Translations under genes and position numbers: made by a program
Shown: positions 55,438-64,000 of the stretch, in pieces
How the letters are laid out: every line of letters starts with the position of its first letter
Numbering within the stretch: position 1 is the stretch's first letter
The notes under the pieces: model-generated
Databases searched by the model: none
Told to the model about the DNA's origin: nothing
What the model saw: only the letters and a program-made list of their open reading frames with translations
Assembly: GCF_014280035.1 (NCBI RefSeq)
Contig: NZ_CP047957.1
Location: forward strand, 1,178,001 to 1,242,000
Source of the DNA: Synechococcus sp. A18-25c
GTDB taxonomy: Bacteria > Cyanobacteriota > Cyanobacteriia > PCC-6307 > Cyanobiaceae
DNA length: 64,000 nucleotides
Direction of reading: 5' to 3'

Positions 55438-56778
55438 ATGCCCTCACGTCCATGGCAGAAACGTCTGAGAGCACTGGTTGTTTGGGGTGGCCTGGCGGTT
55501 GGTAGTTCAGCGTTCTGTTTGGTGATGCTGCAGGCCCTGTTTGGCCGGCAACTGGAGCAATTGCAGACCATTCAGCTCGGCCGAGAACTGGCGTTGAACG
55601 TGCGCCTCACTGAATTGGCCTTGGAGCGCTACCCACCCCATTTGGTGGCGGAGCTCACCGGTCTTGATCTCAAGGTGGCGGTTCGACCGAAACCCCCTGC
55701 AGTCCCTCCATCGGCAGGCTTCAAACGTCAAGCTGACGCCTTGCAACAGCAGTTGTGTCGGCGGTTATCCCACTGCCCGATGGTGTTGCCCGACCGAGCT
55801 GCTCGGGGCGAAAGGCGCGTGTGGATCGAACTGATTTCCCCACTGGAACCGATCTGGTTGCGGGTGGATGTGCCGTCGATGATGCGCTGGCCGCCTGAGC
55901 CGACGCTGCTCGGCCTGTCTTTGGTCGTCGCTGGGGTGATCTGCGGTGGTCTGTTCTTGCTCATCGAGGTGGAGGCGCCCCTGCGTGGTCTGGAGAAGGC
56001 ACTGTCCAGAGTCGGTGAGGGCGAGGATCCGGATGCCGTTCCCTCCCGCGGAGCTCCCGAGGTGCAGCGCCTCACCCGGCGGTTCAATGCGATGGTGCAG
56101 AGGCTGGCTCAGAACCGCCGCGAGCGAGCCACCATGCTTGCTGGGATTGCTCACGATCTCCGCGCGCCAATCACCCGGCTGCAGTTCCGCCTGTCCATGC
56201 CACAGCTTTCAGCGGATGAACGCGAACGCTGCGCTGGTGACCTGCAATCTTTAGAGAGAATTACTGGTCAGTTCCTGCTGTTTGCCGGGGGAGGTGACAG
56301 CGAAACCTCCGTTGAGGTTCCCCTCGATCAGTTGTTGGCTGAAGTGGCCAGCAGTCATCCGGCCGATCAGTTGCAGTTGCAGTTGGCCTCGATCAGTCTC
56401 TTGGTGAAACCCGTCGCCCTCGGCCGTGCAGTCGCCAACTTGATCGACAACGCCTTTTCCTACGGCGCAGCTCCGGTGATTCTCAAGTTGCATGCGCTCG
56501 ATGATCGCTGCTGCATCGAGGTTTGGGATCAGGGCGAAGGTATGCCCGCTCAGCAATGGGACGAGGCCCTCCAACCGTTCCATCGTCTGGATTCGTCCCG
56601 AGGTCAGCAAGGCCATTGCGGTCTTGGCCTGGCCATTGTTGCCCACGTCGCCCGTTTGCATGGCGGGCAACTGGAGTGTCTGTCCGCGCAAGCTGGTCAG
56701 AATCCTGGCACTTTTGCCATTCGCCTCAGTTTGCCCCTGCCGATGAGCCAGTCCGAGATCGGGCCGGTGGAAATCTGA
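55438..56778 (+). CDS. EnvZ-like sensor histidine kinase
   Basis: A 446-residue kinase. Two membrane segments (about 13-33 and 158-180) enclose a periplasmic domain with two cysteines. HAMP follows, then the His-phosphotransfer site AGIAHDLRAPITRL (about 240) and ATPase boxes NLIDNAFSYG, DQGEGM and GHCGLGLAI. The phospho-acceptor helix resembles EnvZ. Its natural partner is very likely the OmpR-like regulator at 53089, now about 1.6 kb upstream. Confidence 0.9.
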   Translation: MPSRPWQKRLRALVVWGGLAVGSSAFCLVMLQALFGRQLEQLQTIQLGRELALNVRLTELALERYPPHLVAELTGLDLKVAVRPKPPAVPPSAGFKRQADALQQQLCRRLSHCPMVLPDRAARGERRVWIELISPLEPIWLRVDVPSMMRWPPEPTLLGLSLVVAGVICGGLFLLIEVEAPLRGLEKALSRVGEGEDPDAVPSRGAPEVQRLTRRFNAMVQRLAQNRRERATMLAGIAHDLRAPITRLQFRLSMPQLSADERERCAGDLQSLERITGQFLLFAGGGDSETSVEVPLDQLLAEVASSHPADQLQLQLASISLLVKPVALGRAVANLIDNAFSYGAAPVILKLHALDDRCCIEVWDQGEGMPAQQWDEALQPFHRLDSSRGQQGHCGLGLAIVAHVARLHGGQLECLSAQAGQNPGTFAIRLSLPLPMSQSEIGPVEI

Positions 56779-56847
56779 GAAAAACCGGCGCACTCGGACG
56801 CTTCACGCGTCCAGGCCCTCCAATGGGGATAGGAATGATCTGCGGCC

Positions 56848-57816
56848 ATGGGTCAGAAGCGCAAAGACAAAGCCAAAGCCAAGGACAAGAAACACAGCGA
56901 ACCCAGCAAGGACAAGGCTGCGGCCAAGATTTCTCACCATGGTCTGGACAGCCTGGGTGGCAGTGAGCGCGAGATTGACCACCCAGCTGAGCTGTTGGAT
57001 GACTTGCTGGAAGGTGGTCAACAAAAACGGCAGCGCTTGAATAAGAAGCTCTACGAGTCGGAACTGGTCCGCCTCCAGACGGAACTGGTGAAAATGCAGT
57101 ACTGGATCCGAGACACCGGTTATCGGATGATTGTGTTGTTTGAGGGGCGTGATGCTGCCGGAAAAGGGGGCACGATCAAACGGCTGACGGAACCACTCAA
57201 TCCACGTGGTTGCAGAGTTGTTGCTCTCGGAACGCCAACAGAACGCCAGAAAAGTCAGTGGTATTTCCAGCGTTATGTGGAACATTTCCCTGCAGCAGGA
57301 GAGATCGTTGTCTTTGATCGCAGTTGGTATAACCGGGCCGGTGTGGAACGGGTGATGGGGTTCTGTACGCCAGAACAAGTCGAGCAATTCCTGGAAGATG
57401 CGCCCAAGTTTGAACGCATGCTTGTGAGAAGCGGAATTCTGCTGTTGAAGTATTGGTTTTCGGTGAGTGACACCGAGCAGGAAATTCGCTTTCAATCCCG
57501 GATTGATGATCCCACCCGTCGATGGAAGCTGAGCCCCATGGACCTTGAAGCGCGCAATCGCTGGGTCGACTTTTCAAGGGCGAAAGACGAGATGTTCAAC
57601 CGCACCAACATTCCTGAGGCCCCCTGGTTCACTGTGGAAGCAGACGACAAACGACGGGCACGCCTCAACTGTCTCCGTCATGTGCTCGGCAAAGTGCCTT
57701 GGGAAGACATGACCCCGCCAGCGATTGAATTGCCTCCACGACCGAAACAAGGTGATTACACCAGGCCACCCATCAATGAACAATTCTTCGTGCCGAATAC
57801 GTATCCCTATTCATAA
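56848..57816 (+). CDS. ppk2: Polyphosphate kinase 2 (class I type)
   Basis: A 322-residue protein with a Lys-rich N-terminal extension (GQKRKDKAKAKDKKHSEPSK), then Walker A FEGRDAAGKGGTIKRL, VVFDRSWYNRAGVERVMGF and the lid region. PPK2 uses polyphosphate to phosphorylate nucleoside diphosphates or monophosphates. It begins 69 bp after the kinase gene. Which nucleotide it prefers cannot be seen. Confidence 0.95.
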   Translation: MGQKRKDKAKAKDKKHSEPSKDKAAAKISHHGLDSLGGSEREIDHPAELLDDLLEGGQQKRQRLNKKLYESELVRLQTELVKMQYWIRDTGYRMIVLFEGRDAAGKGGTIKRLTEPLNPRGCRVVALGTPTERQKSQWYFQRYVEHFPAAGEIVVFDRSWYNRAGVERVMGFCTPEQVEQFLEDAPKFERMLVRSGILLLKYWFSVSDTEQEIRFQSRIDDPTRRWKLSPMDLEARNRWVDFSRAKDEMFNRTNIPEAPWFTVEADDKRRARLNCLRHVLGKVPWEDMTPPAIELPPRPKQGDYTRPPINEQFFVPNTYPYS

Positions 57817-57964
57817 ATAACTCCATGGATGACATGGTCGTCTGAATGATTGATTAAACGCAAACGCCTGCTGCTGGTGCGAAAACATCAACGCTTTTGA
57901 AGGTTGTGGTGCCAAGCCCGTATGCATGGTTTGAGACTTGGTGAATGCACAGCAATGTTTGGAT

Positions 57965-58210
57965 TCAGTCCCGCATGCGTCGTGCATCAATGATGCGTGC
58001 CAACTCGAGCATGTAACCGGCCGTGCACCAGCGCCCATGATTGCGCGCACGGTTTTCCAGATCGGATCGGATCTCAGCTGTTTCAGCCATCAGCAGGTCC
58101 AGTTCGGACAGGCTGAGGTCGTAGAGCTCCTGCAGTTCCACTTCCCGCCCGAGCAGATGGCTGCGAAACCACTTTCTCGGTTCCTCCTGACCTGGAACAT
58201 CGCGTCTCAT
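57965..58210 (-). CDS. Small unknown protein
   Basis: An 81-residue protein from ATG 58210 (MRRDVPGQ), with longer in-frame starts possible. Arg- and Leu-rich helices (VELQELYDLSLSELDLLMAE; IRSDLENRARNHGRWCTAGY) suggest a soluble helical protein. It is divergent from the 74-residue gene. No family recognised. Confidence 0.55.
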   Translation of the reverse strand: MRRDVPGQEEPRKWFRSHLLGREVELQELYDLSLSELDLLMAETAEIRSDLENRARNHGRWCTAGYMLELARIIDARRMRD

Positions 58211-58358
58211 GGTGGTGATGCTGCTCCTGTCGTCACTCCAGTAGAGCGCAGCATCACTCGAAGAATCGCGTGACTGGCCCGCCATGTTGATGCATTTGAT
58301 TGCTGGCTTTGCATCAACCGCAGCCGCACGTCCACACGCTTTCTTGCAAACTGCGCGC

Positions 58359-58583
58359 ATGAATCACTTCACGATGCAGCAACTTCTGGGTCTACGCCTA
58401 GAGGCTTTGGCTCGCGACCACCACGACGTGGCGGCGATGAGGGCCAGCATCCAGCGGACACCCGACTCACTGGTCAAGGAGCTGATGGACACTCACGGTT
58501 GGGCGGCCCATGAGGCGTTGTCAGCAGTAGAACAGCTTCAGGCCAAGGCGTTGCAATCCACCTCCGAACAGGCCGCTACTTAG
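58359..58583 (+). CDS. Small unknown protein
   Basis: A 74-residue protein from ATG 58359 (MNHFTMQQL); a frame open further upstream is less likely to be used. Helical and polar (ALARDHHDVAAMRASIQRTP, then KELMDTHGWAAHEALSAVEQL). Its 3' end is 7 bp from the convergent membrane-protein gene. No family recognised. Confidence 0.55.
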   Translation: MNHFTMQQLLGLRLEALARDHHDVAAMRASIQRTPDSLVKELMDTHGWAAHEALSAVEQLQAKALQSTSEQAAT

Positions 58584-58590
58584 AGCACCT

Positions 58591-59058
58591 TTAATTGCTT
58601 GGAAGCGAAGTGGTTGGTAGCGATTCGGAATCCCTCCAGACGGCAGAATCTGGATCCCACACCGATTTCGCGTAGGTGCCGCGCAGTTGTCGTTGCGGCC
58701 TCTGAATGTTCAGTTGTTGATGGCAAGCTTTCGCGACCTGGATGGAGACGCGGTGAAACGTTGTCCAGGCAACGAGCTGATGGCCATCCCAGACGGGCGG
58801 CAGGCCAGTTGTTTCAAACATTTCGTTGAACTGATCGAAATGCCTCTGCAGGTCTTCAGGCTGGAGTTGATGCTCTGGTTGTGCGGTTTTCAGTGACTGT
58901 TTGAACGGTGCTTGATCCATGCACTGTTCAAAACGGGCGGTCAACTGGGTTTGGCGACTCCAGGCTTGCTGCCCTGCGGCACTAGCCAAGAGCAGCACGA
59001 TCAAGGCCACGCCAGCAGCAAGGACGAGGGGGGTTCGCTGACGGGAGGTGTTTGACAT
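58591..59058 (-). CDS. Single-span membrane-anchored protein of unknown function
   Basis: A 155-residue protein from ATG 59058 (MSNTSRQ). One hydrophobic N-terminal segment (about 10-30) and a soluble outside domain with two cysteines (RFEQCMDQA; AKACHQQ) spaced for a disulfide. Gln- and Pro-rich. No family recognised; it looks like a periplasmic protein held by an uncleaved anchor. Confidence 0.6.
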   Translation of the reverse strand: MSNTSRQRTPLVLAAGVALIVLLLASAAGQQAWSRQTQLTARFEQCMDQAPFKQSLKTAQPEHQLQPEDLQRHFDQFNEMFETTGLPPVWDGHQLVAWTTFHRVSIQVAKACHQQLNIQRPQRQLRGTYAKSVWDPDSAVWRDSESLPTTSLPSN

Positions 59059-59137
59059 ATCCCGTGCTTGGCTGCTCGACACAGTCAGTGTGACGCTCAT
59101 CCGCGTTGCGTTTCGTTGTCCTTGATGCCTGTTTCTG

Positions 59138-59452
59138 ATGAGTGAAAACGCCGAACAGACCCATCCTTTGTATGCATCGGATCGCGATCTTGTGGATGCT
59201 CTGCTGGGGCATCAGGGCGATCCAGGACCTGAGCAACTCACCGTTGCCGCTCGCTTGGTGATGCGTTACGGCGACTTCCCCGGGGCTGATGACATCAAAG
59301 CCGACATCCAGAAGGTGGTGTCCTCTTGGGGGTTCGATGCCCAGACCCTCAATCTTCGCTGCCGTGAGATCTGGGCCAGCGGCTGGAAGCCTGGTCAACA
59401 GCTCGATGGTGATCTCGGGTCTGGCGCCGATGTGTCTGATCAGGATGGTTAA
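59138..59452 (+). CDS. DUF3288 family protein
   Basis: A 104-residue protein with the family pattern HPLYASDRDLVDALL, then ARLVMRYGDFPGADDIKADI and CREIWASGWKP. Small, soluble and common in cyanobacteria; function unknown. The terminator at 59477 follows. Confidence 0.88.
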   Translation: MSENAEQTHPLYASDRDLVDALLGHQGDPGPEQLTVAARLVMRYGDFPGADDIKADIQKVVSSWGFDAQTLNLRCREIWASGWKPGQQLDGDLGSGADVSDQDG

Positions 59453-59476
59453 CGAACGCGGGCTCTCCAGGTCATC

Positions 59477-59504
59477 AAAAAAGGCTCTTCCCAGGAAGAG
59501 CCTT
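59477..59504. terminator. Bidirectional hairpin terminator
   Basis: Arms AAGGCTCTTCC and GGAAGAGCCTT meet almost without a loop (CA between). On the minus strand, six T follow (A6 at 59477-59482), so this ends rpe. On the plus side it may also end the DUF3288 transcript. Confidence 0.8.
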
Positions 59505-59531
59505 GCAGGGTTGTGATCAGTAGCCGAAGGC

Positions 59532-60215
59532 TCAGACCAGCGCAGGCTCGGGGCACTTGCTGTCGCGAATGCCTTGGATCGCGGCTGCGTAGTCGGATTG
59601 ATTGAACACTCCGGAACCGCTCACAATCGCGTTGGCGCCAGCTTCGATCACCTTCCAGGCATTGGCGCCTTTGATGCCACCATCCACTTCGATCCAGGGA
59701 TCGAGACCGCGCTCATCGCACATGCGGCGCAGATCACGGATTTTCTGCACTTGGTTCTCAATGAAGCTTTGACCGCCGAAGCCGGGGTTGACGCTCATGA
59801 TCAGCACCAGATCGCACAGCTCGAGGCAGTACTCGAGAGTGTCGAGAGGGGTGCCGGGGTTCAACACCGCGCCGGCCATTTTGCCGAGATCCTTGATCTG
59901 GGCCAGGTTGCGGTGCAGGTGAGGGCACGCTTCGACCTGCACCGAAATGATGTCCGCACCCGCTTTGGCGAAATCGGGGACGTACTTTTCGGGCTCCACG
60001 ATCATCAGGTGCACATCCAGAGGCTTGGTCGTCACCGGACGGAGGGCCTCAACGATCAGGGGGCCGATGGTGATGTTGGGCACGAAGCGACCATCCATCA
60101 CGTCGACATGAATCCAGTCGGCACCGGCCTGATCCACTGCCTTCACTTCCTCACCCAAGCGGGCGAAATCCGCTGAAAGAATGGATGGAGAGACCACCAG
60201 TGACTTGGTGCTCAT
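59532..60215 (-). CDS. rpe: Ribulose-phosphate 3-epimerase
   Basis: A 227-residue TIM barrel from ATG 60215 ([20 protein letters not shown]). Signature [22 protein letters not shown] and [10 protein letters not shown]. It interconverts ribulose-5-phosphate and xylulose-5-phosphate in the Calvin and pentose phosphate cycles. It is divergent from glpX; 143 bp separate the two start codons. Confidence 0.97.
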   Translation of the reverse strand: MSTKSLVVSPSILSADFARLGEEVKAVDQAGADWIHVDVMDGRFVPNITIGPLIVEALRPVTTKPLDVHLMIVEPEKYVPDFAKAGADIISVQVEACPHLHRNLAQIKDLGKMAGAVLNPGTPLDTLEYCLELCDLVLIMSVNPGFGGQSFIENQVQKIRDLRRMCDERGLDPWIEVDGGIKGANAWKVIEAGANAIVSGSGVFNQSDYAAAIQGIRDSKCPEPALV

Positions 60216-60358
60216 GGCGAGTTCAGGCTGTGGAACGGGACGATTGTAAAGAGCGTTGTAGACGCTGATACAGTGAGCCGCGCTGACGAGTGAAAAGCCC
60301 TGTGGCACCAAGCCCTGTGAGCTGATCCTCACCGCATCAAGTTCCCCGCCGCACACCA

Positions 60359-61363
60359 GTGGATCGCACTCTCATCCAGGAAATTCTCGAGGTCGTTGAG
60401 CAGGCAGCTATCGCCTCCGCCCGCCTCACAGGTCTCGGTCAGAAGGATGAGGCAGATGCCGCTGCCGTGGAAGCCATGCGTCAGCGCATGGGCCAGATCC
60501 AGATGCAAGGCCGCATCGTGATTGGTGAAGGCGAGCGTGACGAAGCTCCCATGCTTTACATCGGCGAGGAAGTTGGAAGCGGCACGGGGCCTGGTGTTGA
60601 TTTCGCAGTTGACCCCTGTGAGGGCACCAACCTCTGTGCGAACAACCAGCGTGGCTCCATGGCTGTTCTCGCTGCTTCCGACCGCGGCGGTCTCTTCAAT
60701 GCCCCCGACTTTTACATGAAGAAGCTGGCTGCTCCTCCGGCCGCCAAAGGCAAGGTGGACATCCGCAAGTCGGCCACCGAGAACATCAAGATTCTCAGCG
60801 AATGCCTCGGACTGGCCGTTGAAGAGCTCACCATCGTGGTGATGGACCGTGCGCGTCACAAGGACTTGATTGCTGAGATTCGTGCCACCGGAGCCCGTGT
60901 TCAGCCCATCTCCGACGGTGATGTGCAAGCGGCGATTGCCTGCGGTTTCGCCGGCACCGGAACCCACTGCCTGATGGGCATCGGTGCGGCTCCTGAAGGC
61001 GTGATCTCCGCGGCTGCCATGCGCGCCCTCGGTGGTCACTTCCAGGGACAGCTGGTGTACGACCCGGCTGTGGCTCAAACTAAGGAATGGGCCGATCTCA
61101 CCAAAGAGGGCAATCTTGCTCGCCTGGCCGAGATGGGCATTTCTGATCCCGACAAGATCTACGAAGCTGACGAGTTGGCTTCCGGTGAGCACGTGGTTTT
61201 CGCTGGCAGCGGCATTACCGATGGACTGCTGTTCCACGGCGTGAAATTCGAGCGGGATTGCACCCGTACCAGCAGCTTGGTGATCAGCAATCTCGACGAC
61301 ACCTGCCGTTTCACCAACACGGTTCACATCAAGGATGGCGCCCAGAGCATTGCTCTGAGCTGA
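60359..61363 (+). CDS. glpX: Fructose-1,6/sedoheptulose-1,7-bisphosphatase class II
   Basis: A 334-residue protein, GTG start 60359 (reading MDRTLIQEI). Landmarks: [28 protein letters not shown] and the C-terminal RTSSLVISN region. In cyanobacteria this bifunctional GlpX enzyme performs both phosphatase steps of the Calvin cycle. It is next to rpe, hemA and glgC, in a conserved carbon-metabolism neighbourhood of marine picocyanobacteria. Confidence 0.96.
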   Translation: MDRTLIQEILEVVEQAAIASARLTGLGQKDEADAAAVEAMRQRMGQIQMQGRIVIGEGERDEAPMLYIGEEVGSGTGPGVDFAVDPCEGTNLCANNQRGSMAVLAASDRGGLFNAPDFYMKKLAAPPAAKGKVDIRKSATENIKILSECLGLAVEELTIVVMDRARHKDLIAEIRATGARVQPISDGDVQAAIACGFAGTGTHCLMGIGAAPEGVISAAAMRALGGHFQGQLVYDPAVAQTKEWADLTKEGNLARLAEMGISDPDKIYEADELASGEHVVFAGSGITDGLLFHGVKFERDCTRTSSLVISNLDDTCRFTNTVHIKDGAQSIALS

Positions 61364-61393
61364 CCGTTCCTTTCAACTACCAGGGATTCCCCC

Positions 61394-62707
61394 ATGCACA
61401 TTGCCGTTGTCGGCCTCAGTCATCGAACGGCACCGGTTGAAGTGCGTGAGAAGCTCAGCATCCCTGAGCAGACCATGGAGGAATCCCTGCAGAATCTGCG
61501 GGGACATGACCAGGTGCTGGAGGCCTCGATCCTCAGCACCTGCAACCGCCTTGAGATTTACACCCTTGTTCGCAACCCCGAACTCGGCATTTCAGCTGTT
61601 AGGGAGTTCTTGAGTGGTCACTCCGGTCTGGAGACCGGAGATCTCAAACCTCATCTGTTCACTTACCACCATGAAGATGCGGTGGCGCACCTGCTCAGGG
61701 TGGCTGCCGGTCTTGACAGCCTTGTTCTTGGAGAAGGGCAGATCCTCTCCCAGGTCAAGAAGATGATGCGCTTGGGGCAGGAGCACAAGTCGCTCGGGCC
61801 CATCCTCAACCGACTGCTCACGCAGGCTGTCAGCACGGGCAAGCGCGTGCGCAGTGAGACCAATCTGGGCACCGGTGCGGTGTCGATCAGTTCGGCGGCC
61901 GTTGAACTGGCCCAGCTGAAGCTCGGCCAGAGCCGTGGTGTTGATGATCTCGTCTCCCTGGACGGCGAGCAGGTGGCTGTTGTCGGAGCAGGCCGGATGA
62001 GTCGCTTGCTTCTGCAACACCTCAAGGCGAAAGGCGCGTCCGGTGTGGTGGTGCTGAACCGCACCATGTCTCGGGCTGAAGCCCTTGCAGCTGATTTTTC
62101 AGATCTCCCAGTGCAATGTCGGCCTTTGGATGATCTGGATCACTGTTTGAGCACCTGCTCTCTCGTGTTCACCAGCACAGCAGCTGATGATCCGATCATC
62201 GATGCCACGCGCTTACAACGCTTGAATCGTCGCAGTTCCCTGCGTTTGATCGATATCGGCGTTCCCCGCAACATCGCTGCGGATGTGGAGGGACTCTCCG
62301 GTGTCGAGGCCTTCGACGTTGACGATCTCAAAGAGGTTGTTGAGCGCAACCAGGAAGCCCGTCAACAGGTCGCTCGAGAAGCTCAAGGACTTCTGGATCA
62401 GGAGAGTCGATTGTTCCTCGAATGGTGGGACAGCCTGGAAGCCGTACCCACCATCAACAGGCTTCGCTCTTCACTCGAGTCGATCCGTGCCGAAGAGTTG
62501 CAGAAGGCGTTGAGTCGCATGGGCCCCGATTTCTCGGCCCGTGAGCGCAAAGTTGTTGAAGCCCTCAGCAAAGGAATCATCAATAAGGTTCTGCACACCC
62601 CAGTGACCGCGCTTCGTGCTCCTCAACAACGCAGTGAACGGCAGAATTCACTTTTGGTTGTGGAGCGACTTTTTGATCTCGCACAGGATGAAGATCAAGA
62701 TCGCTAA
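61394..62707 (+). CDS. hemA: Glutamyl-tRNA reductase
   Basis: A 437-residue protein: start HIAVVGLSHRTAPVEVREKL; catalytic Cys in ILSTCNRLEIY; NADPH fold VAVVGAGRMSRLLL; and the C-terminal dimer helix. It makes glutamate-1-semialdehyde, the first committed step of tetrapyrroles, so it feeds heme, chlorophyll (chlH) and bilins. It lies 30 bp after glpX. Confidence 0.97.
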   Translation: MHIAVVGLSHRTAPVEVREKLSIPEQTMEESLQNLRGHDQVLEASILSTCNRLEIYTLVRNPELGISAVREFLSGHSGLETGDLKPHLFTYHHEDAVAHLLRVAAGLDSLVLGEGQILSQVKKMMRLGQEHKSLGPILNRLLTQAVSTGKRVRSETNLGTGAVSISSAAVELAQLKLGQSRGVDDLVSLDGEQVAVVGAGRMSRLLLQHLKAKGASGVVVLNRTMSRAEALAADFSDLPVQCRPLDDLDHCLSTCSLVFTSTAADDPIIDATRLQRLNRRSSLRLIDIGVPRNIAADVEGLSGVEAFDVDDLKEVVERNQEARQQVAREAQGLLDQESRLFLEWWDSLEAVPTINRLRSSLESIRAEELQKALSRMGPDFSARERKVVEALSKGIINKVLHTPVTALRAPQQRSERQNSLLVVERLFDLAQDEDQDR

Positions 62708-62811
62708 CGCTCAGCAAGGTCTCTCTGTTGCTTGTCTAAATCTGATTCCCAGCAGTCTTGGTTGATCTGGTCCAAAGGTGTGCTGAGATCAGGAAAAGTC
62801 CGGTAGGTTTA

Positions 62812-62836
62812 CCCCCGCAAAGCCGATCTTCGGGGG
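62812..62836 (+). promoter_or_regulatory. Hairpin just upstream of the glgC start codon
   Basis: Arms CCCCCG (62812-62817) and CGGGGG (62831-62836), with an inner AAG/CTT pairing, end 4 bases before the glgC ATG. No good ribosome-binding site is seen apart from GGGGGCGG within the right arm, so the fold could hide it and lower translation. No known riboswitch class fits. Confidence 0.4.
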
Positions 62837-62840
62837 CGGC

Positions 62841-64000
62841 ATGAAGCGCGTTCTGGCCATCATTCTCGGGGGAGGTGCGGGGACGCGTCTCTACCCACTC
62901 ACCAAGATGCGGGCCAAGCCAGCTGTGCCGCTGGCAGGCAAATATCGTCTGATTGATATCCCGATCAGCAACTGCATCAATTCGGACATCAACAAGATGT
63001 ACGTGATGACGCAGTTCAACAGTGCGTCACTCAATCGGCACCTCAGCCAAACCTTCAACCTCAGCAATTCTTTCGGCGGTGGTTTTGTCGAAGTCCTCGC
63101 TGCTCAACAGACACCCGACAGTCCCTCTTGGTTTGAGGGCACGGCTGATGCGGTCCGCAAGTACCAGTGGTTGTTCCAGGAATGGGATGTCGATGAATAC
63201 CTGATCCTTTCCGGTGATCAGCTGTATCGCATGGACTACAGCCTTTTCATTGAGCACCACCGCAGGACCGGCGCAGATCTCACCGTTGCGGCCTTGCCGG
63301 TTGACCCCGCTCAAGCCGAGGCTTTCGGGCTGATGCGAACGGATGGAGATGGCAACATCCTTGAATTCCGTGAAAAGCCGAAGGGTGACTCGTTGCGGGA
63401 GATGGCCGTTGACACCTCCCGGTTTGGCTTGAGTTCCGAGTCCGCCAAAGAGCGCCCTTATCTGGCGTCGATGGGGATTTATGTCTTCAGTCGCAAGACG
63501 CTGTTCGACCTGCTGGATACGAACACCGACCACAAGGATTTCGGCAAAGAAGTTATTCCTGCATCACTGGCACGCGGTGACAAGCTCCAGAGCTATGTCT
63601 TCGACGACTACTGGGAGGACATCGGCACGATTGGTGCGTTCTATGAAGCCAACCTTGCTCTGACGCTGCAGCCAAAGCCTCCTTTCAGCTTCTACGACGA
63701 GAAGTTCCCCATCTACACCCGTCCCCGTTACCTGCCGCCTAGCAAGTTGGTGGATGCACAGATCACCAACTCGATTGTGGGTGAGGGTTCGATTCTCAAA
63801 TCTTGCAGTGTTCATCACTGCGTGCTTGGTGTGCGCAGTCGCCTCGAATCCGATGTGGTGCTCCAGGACACGCTGGTGATGGGTGCCGATTTCTTTGAAT
63901 CCAGCGAAGAACGTGCTGTTCTTAGTGAGCGTGGGGGGATTCCTCTCGGTGTGGGGCAAGGCACCACCGTGAAGCGAGCCATCCTTGACAAAAATGCCCG
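62841..64000 (+). CDS. glgC: Glucose-1-phosphate adenylyltransferase (partial)
   Basis: The first 386 codons, cut by the window end. N-terminal [33 protein letters not shown] holds the nucleotide and activator sites over residues about 7-40; then [13 protein letters not shown] (catalytic Asp) and [19 protein letters not shown]. The first beta-helix repeats are seen. It makes ADP-glucose for glycogen and is activated by 3-phosphoglycerate in cyanobacteria. Confidence 0.97.
   Translation, partial: MKRVLAIILGGGAGTRLYPLTKMRAKPAVPLAGKYRLIDIPISNCINSDINKMYVMTQFNSASLNRHLSQTFNLSNSFGGGFVEVLAAQQTPDSPSWFEGTADAVRKYQWLFQEWDVDEYLILSGDQLYRMDYSLFIEHHRRTGADLTVAALPVDPAQAEAFGLMRTDGDGNILEFREKPKGDSLREMAVDTSRFGLSSESAKERPYLASMGIYVFSRKTLFDLLDTNTDHKDFGKEVIPASLARGDKLQSYVFDDYWEDIGTIGAFYEANLALTLQPKPPFSFYDEKFPIYTRPRYLPPSKLVDAQITNSIVGEGSILKSCSVHHCVLGVRSRLESDVVLQDTLVMGADFFESSEERAVLSERGGIPLGVGQGTTVKRAILDKNA

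Overview
The window is chromosomal DNA of a unicellular marine cyanobacterium, most likely a marine Synechococcus. The evidence is chlorophyll synthesis (chlH, hemA), a high-light-inducible protein, a GlpX-type Calvin-cycle bisphosphatase, a D1-type carboxyl-terminal protease, and many small families found mainly in cyanobacteria (DUF2811, DUF2949, DUF3038, DUF3288, DUF3318, DUF3386, DUF4335, CGLD27). Genes are tightly packed, often with ATGA or TGATG overlaps, and base composition looks GC-rich except at one stretch near 54-55 kb. No rRNA, CRISPR array, transposase or phage structural gene was seen.

Layout. 1-8.5 kb: a Ctp protease (cut by the window edge), ispG, a family-4 uracil-DNA glycosylase with a VOC protein, an aminotransferase, and a three-gene oxyanion ABC importer (phosphonate/selenate type). 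8.5-14 kb: a ribbon-helix-helix gene overlapping an unknown gene, then an arsenic locus. That locus has a divergent control region with two perfect ATCAA-N6-TTGAT ArsR boxes. On one side lie gap and arsJ, the arsenate-to-1-arseno-3-phosphoglycerate export pathway. On the other lie mscS, arsR and a DUF938 methyltransferase. 14-18.5 kb: accessory small genes, a thermonuclease-like pseudogene with two in-frame stops, AlkB and an AEC transporter. 18.6-23 kb: a polar amino-acid ABC operon with an HdeD-like gene inside it. 23-30 kb: a SulP permease, an FAD oxidoreductase, a CbiX-type chelatase with Cys and His-rich tail, and a GMC oxidoreductase.

30-53 kb: initiator tRNA-Met; an asparaginase/CGLD27/rsfS/DUF3318 operon; carB, a DUF3386 gene and an alanine symporter; an ABC exporter; tpiA-folP; chlH; dapB followed by an hli gene and a UbiH-like monooxygenase; apt; and the DUF3038-DUF4335 pair. 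53-57 kb: an OmpR-like regulator and an EnvZ-like kinase separated by an AT-rich MFS transporter gene on the opposite strand, with a perfect 17-bp inverted repeat at one edge. 57-64 kb: polyphosphate kinase 2, small unknowns, then rpe, glpX, hemA and glgC (cut by the window end), a central carbon and tetrapyrrole cluster.

The best candidates for something undescribed are the joining of an MscS channel and a DUF938 methyltransferase to the ArsR/ArsJ regulon, the insertion that splits ompR/envZ, and the decaying thermonuclease. All product names rest on reading motifs by eye; no database search was run.
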